Assembly (NCBI GenBank): GCA_018242585.1
Contig: JAFEBQ010000022.1
Coordinates: forward strand, 62,001-126,000
Source of the DNA: Planctomycetota bacterium
Lineage (GTDB): Bacteria; Planctomycetota; Planctomycetia; Pirellulales; PNKZ01
DNA: 64,000 bases
Direction of reading: 5' to 3'
The notes under the pieces were generated by a model, which saw only the letters and a program-made list of their open reading frames with translations, did no database searches and was not told the DNA's origin. Position 1 is the first letter of the stretch. Every line of letters starts with the position of its first letter. The position numbers and the translations under genes were made by a program. Shown here piece by piece: positions 43,541 through 51,753 of the stretch.

Positions 43541-44281
43541 ATGAAAGTCGTTCTGCTCGGCACCGCCGGCTATCACCCCAGCGAGACACGGCATACCGCT
43601 TGTGTCGTTTTGCCCGAGGTGGGAGTCGTGCTCGACGCGGGCACCGGCATGTTCCGCCTGCCGCGTTATCTAGAGGGTGACGAGCTCGACATTTTCCTCT
43701 CGCATGTACACTTGGACCATGTTGCCGGCCTGACCTTCTTGCTGGACATCAATGCCCAGCACCCGTTGAAGCGCGTGACCGTTCACGGCGAAGCGGAAAA
43801 GCTGGCGGCCGTGCAACAACACCTGTTGAGCGAGTTTCTGTTTCCCGCGCCGCTGGGGTGTACGTTCCAGCCGCTCGTGGGGCCGACGTCGCTGGCCAAG
43901 CTGGGGACGCTGACGAGTTTTCCGCTCGAACATCCCGGCGGGTCGATCGGCTTCCGGCTCGATTGGCCTGGTCATTCGCTGGCGTACATCACCGACACGA
44001 CGGCGCGGCCGAACTCGGCATACATCGAGAAGATTCGCGGCGTCGATCTGTTGCTGCACGAGTGCAACTTTCCGACCGCCAAGAGCGAGTGGGCCGAGTT
44101 CACCGGCCACAGCTATACCTCGGCCGTGGCCCAGGTGGCGAAAGCCGCCGGCGTGGGACGCTTGGTCCTGATCCACGTCGTGCCCGAAGAAGGCGTCGAA
44201 GACCCCGTGGGCTTGGCCGACGCCCAGCGCATCTTCCCGCGCACGGAACTCGGGCAGGATCACCTGGTGCTGGAGTTCTGA
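43541..44281 (+). CDS. MBL-fold metallo-hydrolase, RNase Z-like
   Basis: 246 residues from ATG 43541 (an in-frame TTG at 43529 is the alternative). It begins KVVLLGTAGYHPSETRHTACVVL, has VVLDAGTGMFRL, and the metal-binding LSHVHLDHVAG (HxHxDH). Further ligands appear in LAYITDTTARPNSAYI (Asp) and the GHSYTSAVAQVAKAAGVGRLVLIHVVPE segment (His). This matches the phosphodiesterase-type MBL proteins related to RNase Z. The substrate may be tRNA precursors or a cyclic phosphodiester. Confidence 0.85.
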   Translation: MKVVLLGTAGYHPSETRHTACVVLPEVGVVLDAGTGMFRLPRYLEGDELDIFLSHVHLDHVAGLTFLLDINAQHPLKRVTVHGEAEKLAAVQQHLLSEFLFPAPLGCTFQPLVGPTSLAKLGTLTSFPLEHPGGSIGFRLDWPGHSLAYITDTTARPNSAYIEKIRGVDLLLHECNFPTAKSEWAEFTGHSYTSAVAQVAKAAGVGRLVLIHVVPEEGVEDPVGLADAQRIFPRTELGQDHLVLEF

Positions 44282-44336
44282 CGGCTGCAAGGTAGCCGAA
44301 GTCGTAAGACTTTGGACCTTTGGCGTGGCTTAGGAT

Positions 44337-44387
44337 GGGTAGCCGCGACAACTTGTTGTCGGGGTTCGTCGCAGACGAACAAGAGGG
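44337..44387 (+). repeat. REP element 1, upstream of the RAYT gene
   Basis: GGGTAGCCGCGACAACTTGT followed by TGTCGGGGTTCGTC and ending ACAAGAGGG. The GACAACTTGTTGTC palindrome forms the REP hairpin and the GAACAAGAGGG end matches the other two copies near the same transposase. Confidence 0.88.
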
Positions 44388-44445
44388 CTCGGGTAGGGAA
44401 CATACTGCTCGAACGGCCACCAACCGTATTCGTCAATCAATCGTC

Positions 44446-44958
44446 ATGCCGAAACGAGTAATCTACGACCAGGAATCACATGCCCAGTTCGTGACATTTT
44501 CTTGTTACCGACGGCGGCGATTGCTTGACGACGACCAGTCCAAAAGGTGCGTCCTCGGCGCGTTGAACGCCCAATTGCGTCGACTAATGGGCAAATGCGT
44601 CGGCTTTGTCGTCATGCCCGATCACGTCCACGCCATCCTCTGGTTCGCCAAACCGGGAGAATTGAGCGAAGCAATGAAGCAATGGAAGCGAACGAGCGGC
44701 ATTCGCATCAAAGAGTTGTTCGCAAAAACGCTAACTAACTACGGCCAAGTGACCGATCAGGCCGAGCCGACCTGGCAAGCGAAATACCACACGTTCAACC
44801 TCTATTCACGCCAGAAGATTGAAGAAAAGCTCAGCTACATGCACCTGAATCCCGTTCGAGCGGGATTGGTTGCCCAGGCGACCGATTGGCGTTGGAGTTC
44901 GGCACGCTGGTACGAGGAGCATCGTACTGTGGGCGTGCCGATTACTTGGCCGGAGTGA
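44446..44958 (+). CDS. REP-associated tyrosine transposase (RAYT, IS200/IS605-related)
   Basis: A 170-residue protein from ATG 44446 (MPKRVIYDQESHAQFVTFSCY). It carries the Y1 HUH motif HVH (His60, His62 in VMPDHVHAILWF) and the RAYT hallmark KLSYMHLNPVRAGLV with a Tyr at 131 as the likely catalytic residue, plus WRWSSARWYE. RAYTs cut and move REP/REPIN sequences as single-stranded DNA but usually stay as single chromosomal genes. Three cognate REP sequences surround it (44337, 45484, 45578). Its base composition is lower in GC than neighbouring genes. Confidence 0.93.
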   Translation: MPKRVIYDQESHAQFVTFSCYRRRRLLDDDQSKRCVLGALNAQLRRLMGKCVGFVVMPDHVHAILWFAKPGELSEAMKQWKRTSGIRIKELFAKTLTNYGQVTDQAEPTWQAKYHTFNLYSRQKIEEKLSYMHLNPVRAGLVAQATDWRWSSARWYEEHRTVGVPITWPE

Positions 44959-45029
44959 CATCAGGTCTGTCAGCTGTAGACACCGATAAAAGGGATCGGC
45001 GTTGATCGGGTAGTTTTCTTGGAGTCAAC

Positions 45030-45464
45030 ATGATTCGCATCATCGAGTGGCAGCACGCATTTACGATTCCGTTTGCCGACAATGTGCATGATGTCCTGAA
45101 AGCCTTCCTGCGCACTTCAATCCAAGGCGAATGGAGATTTGATGAGTCCGCGGAAATCGACAACTTCGTACTGCATCTGCGACGAGGTAAGTGGAAGAAG
45201 TCTTTGTTTGGTGGCCTCAGTCCCGCGTTCCCAACAAATGACCCCAAGGCTACGCCGATGACTTTGCGTATCACTTTGCGGCCGACCAGTAGTGAAGTAC
45301 TGATCCGGCTTTATCATTGGTTTCACTACAACTTTGTTGAACAATCACAACGCACCGCCGAGATGGAAAAGTGGTACGGTAATTACGTTAGTCGAGAGGT
45401 GGCGGAACTGGCGCGATACCTTCGGGATTTCTATCGCCTTCCAGAATTGCCAGAGATTGCCTAG
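45030..45464 (+). CDS. Hypothetical protein inside the RAYT/REP region
   Basis: 144 residues (MIRIIEWQHAFTIPFADNVHDVLKAF) preceded by GGAG seven bases before the ATG. It has no signal peptide or membrane segment. The C-terminal half is basic-aromatic and helical (LIRLYHWFHYNFVEQSQ, VAELARYLRDFYRLPEL). I do not recognise a family. It lies 71 bases after the transposase and directly before the REPIN, with codon use less GC-rich than the core genes, so it may have arrived with the region. Confidence 0.65.
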   Translation: MIRIIEWQHAFTIPFADNVHDVLKAFLRTSIQGEWRFDESAEIDNFVLHLRRGKWKKSLFGGLSPAFPTNDPKATPMTLRITLRPTSSEVLIRLYHWFHYNFVEQSQRTAEMEKWYGNYVSREVAELARYLRDFYRLPELPEIA

Positions 45465-45483
45465 AGCACGACGAAATTGCAGA

Positions 45484-45531
45484 GGGTAGCCCGGACAACT
45501 TGTTGTCCGGGTCGCGTCAGCGACAAGAGGG
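45484..45531 (+). repeat. REP element 2 (left arm of REPIN)
   Basis: GGGTAGCCCGGACAACTTGT then TGTCCGGGTCGCGTC and ending GACAAGAGGG. Direct orientation relative to REP 1; pairs with REP 3 as an inverted doublet. Confidence 0.88.
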
Positions 45532-45577
45532 CGAGTTCCTGTGAGGCGATTTCTTGGCGATTCGGACTTTCCACGAT

Positions 45578-45624
45578 CCCTCTTGTTGCTGCGCAACCCC
45601 GACAACTAGTTGTCGGGGCTACCC
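45578..45624 (-). repeat. REP element 3 (right arm of REPIN)
   Basis: CCCTCTTGTTGCTGCGCAAC followed by CCCGACAACTAGTTGTCGGG and CTACCC. It is the reverse complement type of REP 2 with a 46-base spacer, so 45484-45624 is a complete REPIN. Confidence 0.88.
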
Positions 45625-45665
45625 AGTTGGAGAACGAGTGGCCAAGCCGAATCGTGTGCCTTCCG

Positions 45666-45705
45666 TTCTTCCCTAGCCTCTCGTCTCTCGCCCCTAGCCC
45701 CTAAT
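45666..45705 (-). repeat. GGGGCTAG-type interspersed repeat, copy 2
   Basis: TTCTTCCCTAGCCTCTCGTC then CTCGCCCCTAGCCCCTAAT. The reverse complement matches the repeat at 15492-15526. Confidence 0.6.
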
Positions 45706-47044
45706 CCCTCTTTGCCACGTCAAACTTCGCGATCCACTTCTTCAGTCGTTCGCGGTAGCTGAAGTGTTCGACTTCTAGCTGATGTCGCGTGGAGCGGAGA
45801 TAGTGAATTCCGTCGCCGAGATCGTCGCTTGGGTTCGCCTTGGCTCGGCGGAATTGCTCGGCCACGGTTGCACCTTTGTCGAACGTCGCGACATTGTCGA
45901 GTGACGCAAAGAACCGGGCGATCAACTGCGCCTGATAATCGACCAGGCCCCACTGGCCGCTGTCGGGTTGTAGCAACCCCGCCACGCACAGCGTGTCGAA
46001 CTCGGGATGAAAAATGTTCAGGTAAAGCTCGGGCCGCTCGTCGCGACAGTTGAGCCAGCGGCGGTCGATGAACGGAAACGAAATCTTGAAGCCCGTCGCA
46101 CAGACGACCACGTCGAACGGCGTCTGGCTGCCGTCCGCGAAGCGCACCTCGTTGCCGCACCACTCGGCCAGATCAGGGCGCACGCGAATCCGGCCGTGAC
46201 CGGCGAAATAGGGTAACTGCGAATTGACGATCGGATGAGTCTCGTACAACTCGTGGTCCGGCCGTGGCAAGCCGTACGATTCGGGACGCCCGACCGACAA
46301 ACGCAACAAGACCTGCGATATCTTCCGCCTGAGCCACAAGGGCAATCGCTTGCGCAGCATCCATTCGTTGCACGCGTCGACCGGCTTGCCCAGCAGGAAC
46401 TTGGGAACATAGTGATATCCGCGCCGCAGGCTCAAGTGGACCTCGGCCGCATGTTGCGCGGCTTCGACGGCGATGTCACAGCCCGAGTTGCCCCCACCGA
46501 CGACCAGCACGCGCCGCCCGGCCAGCACGTCGGGAGTCTTGTACTGGCAGGAATGAAGCAGCGTGCCGTTGAACGTACCCGGCACGTCGGGCCAGCGCGG
46601 ATCCCAGTTGTGACCATTGGCGATCACCACGCCGCGATAGACCTGCGAGCGCCCGTCCGACGTGACGACGCGCCAGGCCCCGTCGGCCGGCTCGATCGAC
46701 TCGATCGACACGCCAAACGTGATGTGCCGGTACAGGTCGAAATGCCGCGCGTAGGACCGCAGATATTCCCACGCCTGCCGATGGCTGGGGTAGGGGGGAT
46801 ACTCGGCGGGCATGGGAAAGTCGGTGTACTCGGTGTACCGCTTCGAGCTAATCAGGTGCGTCGAGGCGTACACGCTGCTGGCCGGCCGGCCGTAGTACCA
46901 GTTGCCGCCGACGTCGTCTTCGCGCTCGAAGCAATCGAACGGCAGCCCTAGCGCCAGCAAGTTCTTGGCCACCGTCAGCCCCGACGAGCCAGCGCCGACA
47001 AGGCAGTATCGGCCGTTCGATGGCGTGGGGGGCTGGCTGATCAT
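45701..47044 (-). CDS. Flavin-containing monooxygenase
   Basis: 447 residues. FAD-binding motif CLVGAGSSGLTVAKNLLALG and EREDDVGGNWYYGRPASSVY at the start, the FMO fingerprint FNGTLLHSCQY (FxGxxxHxxxY), and the NADPH-binding VLVVGGGNSGCDIAVEAAQHA. These are the features of class B flavin monooxygenases that oxygenate N or S atoms or carry out Baeyer-Villiger reactions. The gene stops inside the neighbouring repeat region, and its last residues (WIAKFDVAKRD) are consistent with the family's basic C-terminus. It converges on the REPIN. Confidence 0.93.
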   Translation of the reverse strand: MISQPPTPSNGRYCLVGAGSSGLTVAKNLLALGLPFDCFEREDDVGGNWYYGRPASSVYASTHLISSKRYTEYTDFPMPAEYPPYPSHRQAWEYLRSYARHFDLYRHITFGVSIESIEPADGAWRVVTSDGRSQVYRGVVIANGHNWDPRWPDVPGTFNGTLLHSCQYKTPDVLAGRRVLVVGGGNSGCDIAVEAAQHAAEVHLSLRRGYHYVPKFLLGKPVDACNEWMLRKRLPLWLRRKISQVLLRLSVGRPESYGLPRPDHELYETHPIVNSQLPYFAGHGRIRVRPDLAEWCGNEVRFADGSQTPFDVVVCATGFKISFPFIDRRWLNCRDERPELYLNIFHPEFDTLCVAGLLQPDSGQWGLVDYQAQLIARFFASLDNVATFDKGATVAEQFRRAKANPSDDLGDGIHYLRSTRHQLEVEHFSYRERLKKWIAKFDVAKRD

Positions 47045-47276
47045 GGCGTGACTGCTGGCTTACCGGGCGCTACCCTAGGGGGCAAAAGAATCACGCCATC
47101 ATAGTCGGCGTGCCGTGGGGGATGAATTGCGCCGCTCGGGTGGCCGGCTCCCCGTCTTTTCGACCGGCGGCGTAATTGTTATGCTCGACCATGAATCGGG
47201 CGCGGCCTGGGCTGGTGTTTTTGCCAACCTGCCACGACCAAACAACGTACATCGAAATTGAAGGAGTCATCGTCCT

Positions 47277-47375
47277 ATGGCCAAGCCACATCGCGGCTTA
47301 AAGAAATCGAACCACGGCGCCCGCCCCGCCAACAGCAAGGCCCGCAAGGCCAAGCGTCACCGTGTGAAGACCTAA
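47277..47375 (+). CDS. Small basic protein of 32 residues
   Basis: ATG GCC AAG at 47277 to TAA 47373-47375 encodes MAKPHRGLKKSNHGARPANS followed by KARKAKRHRVKT. A strong AAGGAG lies about ten bases upstream. Thirteen of 32 residues are Lys or Arg, which suggests nucleic-acid or ribosome binding, in style like short ribosomal proteins, but it does not match bTHX or any family I can name. It lies 46 bases before a FabZ-like gene and may head that operon. Confidence 0.7.
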   Translation: MAKPHRGLKKSNHGARPANSKARKAKRHRVKT

Positions 47376-47421
47376 GCGACCGGGTTCGTCAAAAGGGGAT
47401 GAAAGTTCCGGAGACGCCGCC

Positions 47422-47943
47422 TTGGCCGAGAAAGAACTGATCATCGACCCGGGGCAGATCGACCTCGACCGGGTGGTGGCCGACACAGCAGCGATACGCC
47501 GCGCGAATCCACAGCGCTTCGAGATGGAGCAGTTGACGGCGGTGGTCCACACCGATCCCGAGCAGCATATCTGCGTCGGGTACTTGGACCTGAAGCCCGA
47601 CGCCTTTTGGGCGCGCGGGCACATGCCTGGCATGCCCCTGATGCCGGGCGTGCTGATGTGCGAGGCGGCGGCACAGTTGTCGAGCTACTATGTCGTCAGT
47701 ACCAAGCTGATGTCCGAGAATGCCATCCTCGGGTTCGGCGGCCTGGACGGAGTACGTTTTCGCGACCCGGTGTTACCCGGCGCGCGGCTGGTCGTGGCGA
47801 TCAAGCTGACCAAGATGCGGAAAGACGTGATGATGGTCTTCCGCTTCCAGGAGTTCGTCGATCGCGTGCTGGTCTGCGAGGGAGAGCTGCGGGGCGTGGC
47901 GCTGCCGCTCGACCGGCTGCGCACTGGGGAGACGAGCAAGTAG
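47422..47943 (+). CDS. FabZ-like 3-hydroxyacyl-ACP dehydratase
   Basis: 173 residues from TTG 47422, with GGAG nine bases upstream. The active-site helix FWARGHMPGMPLMPGVLMCEAAAQL in pattern carries His67 and Glu81 of the FabA/FabZ family, and FGGLDGVRFRDPVLPGARL follows. N-terminal extension of about 35 residues relative to E. coli FabZ. It would dehydrate 3-hydroxyacyl-ACP in fatty-acid elongation; whether it is the housekeeping enzyme or a specialised paralogue cannot be told. The stop is 25 bases before trmB. Confidence 0.85.
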   Translation: MAEKELIIDPGQIDLDRVVADTAAIRRANPQRFEMEQLTAVVHTDPEQHICVGYLDLKPDAFWARGHMPGMPLMPGVLMCEAAAQLSSYYVVSTKLMSENAILGFGGLDGVRFRDPVLPGARLVVAIKLTKMRKDVMMVFRFQEFVDRVLVCEGELRGVALPLDRLRTGETSK

Positions 47944-47968
47944 GCTCGTTCAAGTTCGAGAAGCATCG

Positions 47969-48616
47969 ATGAATCGCCGCGCGGTACGCACGATTGGCCA
48001 CGACATCGACCTGTCGGGCTGGCTCAAGGAGTTCGACGATCTGCCCCAGCCGTGGGATGACGTCGCCTTGTTCGGGCGCGCGGCCCCGCTGGTCGTGGAA
48101 CTCGGCAGCGGCAAGGGGTTGTTCTTGACCGGCGCGGCGGCGGCGCACCCGGAGTGCAATCTGCTCGGCCTCGAGATGGCCCTTCGCTACGCCAAGCTGG
48201 CGGCGTCCAAGCTGGGGCAACGCAATCTGACCAACGCGCGGATGGTTCACGGCGACGGGCTGCGCGTGTTTCGCGAGCGATTGCCGACCGCCGGCGTGCA
48301 GGCGATCCATGTTTACTTCCCCGATCCGTGGTGGAAGGCGCGGCACAAGAAACGCCGCGTGCTGAACGAAGCGTTTCTGGCCGACGCCGAGCGGACGCTG
48401 GTGCCCGGCGGCGCGTTGCACTTCTGGACCGATGTCGAAGAGTATTTCCAGACGACGCTCGAGATGATCGCCCGCTGCAGCCGCCTGGAAGGACCGTTGC
48501 CGGTGGTCGAAAGCGCGGCCGAGCACGATCTGGACTATCGCACCCACTTCGAACGCAGAACCCGGCTGGCCGGCTTGCCGGTCTTCCGCAGCGAGTTCCG
48601 CAAAGCTTTGAAGTAG
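47969..48616 (+). CDS. trmB: tRNA (guanine-N7-)-methyltransferase
   Basis: 215 residues. SAM-binding LVVELGSGKGLFLTGAAA, LGLEMALRYAKLAASKL and the signature HVYFPDPWWKARHKKRR for tRNA binding and catalysis, followed by ADAERTLVPGGALHFWTDVEEYF. It methylates G46 in the variable loop of tRNAs. The gene follows fabZ-like by 25 bases in the same direction, so they are probably co-transcribed. Confidence 0.95.
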   Translation: MNRRAVRTIGHDIDLSGWLKEFDDLPQPWDDVALFGRAAPLVVELGSGKGLFLTGAAAAHPECNLLGLEMALRYAKLAASKLGQRNLTNARMVHGDGLRVFRERLPTAGVQAIHVYFPDPWWKARHKKRRVLNEAFLADAERTLVPGGALHFWTDVEEYFQTTLEMIARCSRLEGPLPVVESAAEHDLDYRTHFERRTRLAGLPVFRSEFRKALK

Positions 48617-48659
48617 GGCAAGGTATCCGCGACTAGCGTCCTCGCCAGTTGCGCGAAAC

Positions 48660-49070
48660 TTAGCCTGCGAAAGACTCGCCTTCCGTCAGGAGATTGTCGC
48701 GAACCTCGACACGTTGCCGATCGTTCATCGCCAGCAACCGCACCGTGGCTCGGCCGATCGGAGTTATCCCAACAACGACCGTCTCGCGCCACTCGAAGTG
48801 TTCAGCCCAAGAATCACGTCGAGGATGGAATAAGGGAACAAGCGCACCCGTCAACGGGTCCAAGGCCGCAATGTTTGGCCCCTTGTGGTAATTGCAGAGG
48901 CCACACGACAGCGCCAGGTTGTCGGCCTCGCTCGATCCACCATGCTGTCGGGCGATAATGTGCTCGATGTGAAATCGCACGAATCGCGATGATTGTTGCG
49001 GCAGGCGGCAATACTCGCAAACGTCCCGAGCGCGCTGGCGTACGAGCGTCCGCAACGCCTCGTCCATCAT
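48660..49070 (-). CDS. HNH endonuclease family protein
   Basis: 136 residues. Zinc-knuckle cysteines Cys18/Cys21 (VCEYCRLP) and Cys56/Cys59 (SCGLCNYHKG), with the HNH core HIEHIIARQHGGSSEADNLAL (His34/His37, Asn51). The stop of the upstream small gene overlaps its ATG (ATGA), so the two are translationally coupled. The domain is a single-domain nuclease frequently annotated as HNH; its target is unknown. Confidence 0.88.
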   Translation of the reverse strand: MMDEALRTLVRQRARDVCEYCRLPQQSSRFVRFHIEHIIARQHGGSSEADNLALSCGLCNYHKGPNIAALDPLTGALVPLFHPRRDSWAEHFEWRETVVVGITPIGRATVRLLAMNDRQRVEVRDNLLTEGESFAG

Positions 49071-49324
49071 GCCAGCTTTCGCTGCTGAGAACGCGCTTTG
49101 GCCTGCAGAATCGAGATCACGTCGATGGCGTGGAGATAGGCTTCGTACTCGCCCCGTTCATCCGCCGTGAGCAGCCCTTCATTCGCGCGATCGGCCAGAT
49201 AGTCGATCCGGGCTTGCATCGCATCATCGGCGCGCAGGTCCGAGACTTTGGCTGCTACTTCGGGCGGGAAAACACCCACGAACGGCTCTAGGAGTCGATC
49301 GAGATAGGAGGAGGTCGTACTCAT
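49067..49324 (-). CDS. Small conserved helical protein paired with HNH gene
   Basis: 85 residues. Helical throughout, with KVSDLRADDAMQARIDYLADR, the NEGLLTADERGEYEAYLHAID segment and ISILQAKARSQQRKLA. I recall this pattern (LRAD..QARID.LA...NEG.LT.EER.EYE.Y..AID.I.ILQ.KAR) as a widespread small family beside HNH genes; its role is not established. The overlap of four bases with the nuclease gene argues for a fixed functional pair, such as partner or inhibitor. Confidence 0.75.
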   Translation of the reverse strand: MSTTSSYLDRLLEPFVGVFPPEVAAKVSDLRADDAMQARIDYLADRANEGLLTADERGEYEAYLHAIDVISILQAKARSQQRKLA

Positions 49325-49632
49325 CGGTAGCTACTGCAAGTATGTGCCGACGGATGCATGCTTCGATTCTACTCTACGGCTGGGCGAAATGCAGCGCAAG
49401 TGACAGTGCGCCGTTTCTGCCGCTAGCGGCGGAGATTGCTGCTTTCTTGGCGATTAGGCTTGATCGCTTGCGATTGATGAAGCGGCGTGATCGCCAGCGT
49501 TTTTCTTCGTGTATTGCCGGCGATTCCGCGCTTCAGGCAGCGCTTGCATGTGTCCCGCGGCGGCGTTCGGCACGGTTGTTGCAATCTCGCGGCGGCAACT
49601 GATCACGTCCCGCGCGCAAGTGGAGCAGACCG
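49325..49632. other. Intergenic region, no gene seen
   Basis: 308 bases between divergent genes, with T-rich tracts near 49430-49520 that may include promoters. No repeat or RNA structure was recognised. Confidence 0.45.
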
Positions 49633-50139
49633 ATGGACATTTCCAGCATCACCAGTCGCTTGCCCAGCCTGACCGGCAGCGGCTCGTCGGGCAACCCGTT
49701 TTTGAATTTGCCGTCCATCGGTGGCACGCCGCCGAACTCGGCCACGATGTCGGCCCTGGGCCCCACGGCCAAGGCCCGGGCGATTCTGGCCCAGTACGAC
49801 ATCCACCAGATCAGCCCTCGCGAGTTGAGCGAAGTCGTGCAAAAGCTGACCGATGCCGGAGTGTTGTCCCCGGGCGACGCGCAAGACCTGACCCAGTTGC
49901 GATTGAACATGGATTCCGAGGGGATTCAGGCCGACGAGACAATCGACCTGCCGTCGTTCCTGACCAAGCAGATCAACGATCAGTCAAACGCCGTCGAGCA
50001 GTTACAGAGTCAGCCCGATAGCAATTCCGAGATGACCGCGGCCAAGACTAAGCTCGACACGTTGAATCGGCAACTGGCCTGGGTCCAGAAGTTCACCGCC
50101 GTGCAAGATTCGCCCGCCGGGATTCAAGCGGTGGTTTGA
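49633..50139 (+). CDS. Hypothetical protein, Ser/Gly-rich N-terminus and helical C-terminus
   Basis: 168 residues with GTGGAG eight bases upstream. No signal peptide. Residues 1-45 are Ser/Gly/Pro-rich (SLTGSGSSGNPFLNLPSIGG); residues 46-165 are helical, with YDIHQISPRELSEVVQKLTDAG, LSPGDAQDLTQLRLNMDSEG and a long amphipathic helix rich in Gln and Asn. The SP/EF-hand-like DxxSEG turn is not a calcium site. Family not recognised; convergent with purF, 27 bases apart. Confidence 0.65.
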   Translation: MDISSITSRLPSLTGSGSSGNPFLNLPSIGGTPPNSATMSALGPTAKARAILAQYDIHQISPRELSEVVQKLTDAGVLSPGDAQDLTQLRLNMDSEGIQADETIDLPSFLTKQINDQSNAVEQLQSQPDSNSEMTAAKTKLDTLNRQLAWVQKFTAVQDSPAGIQAVV

Positions 50140-50166
50140 ACGCCGCCGCGAAAGACGAACGCCGGA

Positions 50167-51753
50167 CTACGCCGGAGCGTTTTCGTACGTGCGGCGCGCC
50201 GGAACGCCCCGCGCCGAGTTGTCGAGCGCAATCTGATAGAGCTGTCTGCCCGCCGCGGTCGGGTACTCGCCGGTGATACAGGCCTGGCACAGTTGATCGT
50301 CGTCGAACTCCAGCGCCCGAGCGATCGAATCGACCGGCAGGTAGCGCAACGAGTCGGCCCCCAGCACCTGGGCCATTCGATCCTGGACCTCGGGCGTGAG
50401 GACGCCATTGTCGAGGAACTTGGGGGCGAACAGTTCGTCGATCGTCGACATATCGATGCCGTAGAAGCACGGCGCCACGATCGGCGGGCAAGCTACGCGA
50501 ACGTGAATCTCGCGGGCGCCTCCCAGGTCGCGAATCCGCTGCAGCAGCACTTTCATGGTGGTCGAGCGGACGATCGAATCTTCGACCAGGAACACCCGCT
50601 TGCCCGCCAGCACTTCGCGCAGCGGGGTGTACTTGCTCTCGGCCTTGCGGCGGCGGCCGGCCGAACCCTCGATGAAGGTGCGACCGGTGTAGCGGTTGCG
50701 AATCAGCCCTTCGCGCGACGGCACACCCAGTTTGAAGGCCATGGCGTCGGCGGCCGCCTTGCTGGTGTCGGGGACCGGGACGACGATGGTGTCGTCATCA
50801 ATCGCGACCGTCTCCAGGCGGGCCAACTCTTCGCCCAGCGCCGTGCGCGACAGGTACACGCTCCGGTCGTCCATCGTGCTGGCCACGTTGGCAAAGTAGA
50901 TCCACTCGAAGAAGCAGTGGGCGTGTCGCGGGCTATTGGCAAAGCGGTGAATCTCGAAGTTGCCGTTGGTGATCGAGATGGCCTGACCCGGCAGCAGCGA
51001 CTTGATCGACTCGGCCGGGAAGCCCAGATTCAACAGGGCCACGCTCTCGCTGGCTGTGGCGAACAGCGGCCCAACCTTGGCATAGCACAAGGGCTTGAGT
51101 CCCAGCGGATCGCGAACCACGAGCATATCGCCCAGCGCCGTCAGCAGGACCAGCGAATAGGCCCCGTCAAAACGCCGGCTGACGCGCTGCCACAACTCGA
51201 CCAGCGACATCCGCGGGCCATCGGGGGCCTCGTTCGACAGCTCCTTACCCAGAGCGTGCAGGATGATTTCGGTGTCGGTGTCACGGGACAGGTGACTGTC
51301 CCCCGAGGCCATCACCTCGTCGCGCAGCTGCTGGTAATTGGCCAACTGACCGTTGAAGGCAAAGCTGAACCACTTGTGTTTTTGCAGATGCTGCCGCTCG
51401 AACGGCTGGGCATAATCGACGTCTTCGGCGCCACAGGTGGCGTAGCGCACTTGGCCAATGGCCGCCCGCCCGGCGAATTCCTTCATCAGGCTTTCGGCCT
51501 TGCCGCGGTGGCTGAGGCGGAACACCTCGCTGACCGAGCCCAGTTCCTTGTACGTGGCCAACAACTGGCGACGGTCAGGATCGTAGGTGGTCATCCCCGC
51601 GGAAAGCTGCCCGCGGTTCTGGATGTCCAAGAGCATCCGCGGCAGTAGCCGGGAAACTTCATTGGGCAACACCTCGGGACACAACTCGCTGGGAGTTGCC
51701 GAGGGAAGATGATAAACGGCCGCAATACCGCATTCGTGGTGCAGGTCGCTCAT
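50167..51753 (-). CDS. purF: Amidophosphoribosyltransferase, Fe-S cluster type
   Basis: 528 residues catalysing the first committed step of purine synthesis. The nucleophile Cys8 ([10 protein letters not shown]) becomes N-terminal after removal of a seven-residue propeptide. The glutaminase domain has [11 protein letters not shown] where most PurF have QHRGQESAG. The PRPP site is [15 protein letters not shown]. Cysteines matching the B. subtilis-type Fe-S ligands are present ([17 protein letters not shown], and the [11 protein letters not shown] pair), so an oxygen-sensitive [4Fe-4S] cluster is expected. The gene is monocistronic. Confidence 0.92.
   Translation of the reverse strand: MSDLHHECGIAAVYHLPSATPSELCPEVLPNEVSRLLPRMLLDIQNRGQLSAGMTTYDPDRRQLLATYKELGSVSEVFRLSHRGKAESLMKEFAGRAAIGQVRYATCGAEDVDYAQPFERQHLQKHKWFSFAFNGQLANYQQLRDEVMASGDSHLSRDTDTEIILHALGKELSNEAPDGPRMSLVELWQRVSRRFDGAYSLVLLTALGDMLVVRDPLGLKPLCYAKVGPLFATASESVALLNLGFPAESIKSLLPGQAISITNGNFEIHRFANSPRHAHCFFEWIYFANVASTMDDRSVYLSRTALGEELARLETVAIDDDTIVVPVPDTSKAAADAMAFKLGVPSREGLIRNRYTGRTFIEGSAGRRRKAESKYTPLREVLAGKRVFLVEDSIVRSTTMKVLLQRIRDLGGAREIHVRVACPPIVAPCFYGIDMSTIDELFAPKFLDNGVLTPEVQDRMAQVLGADSLRYLPVDSIARALEFDDDQLCQACITGEYPTAAGRQLYQIALDNSARGVPARRTYENAPA

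Noticed and set aside
50293-51648. Plus-strand 451-residue frame antisense to purF
   Set aside because: purF is unambiguous on the minus strand.
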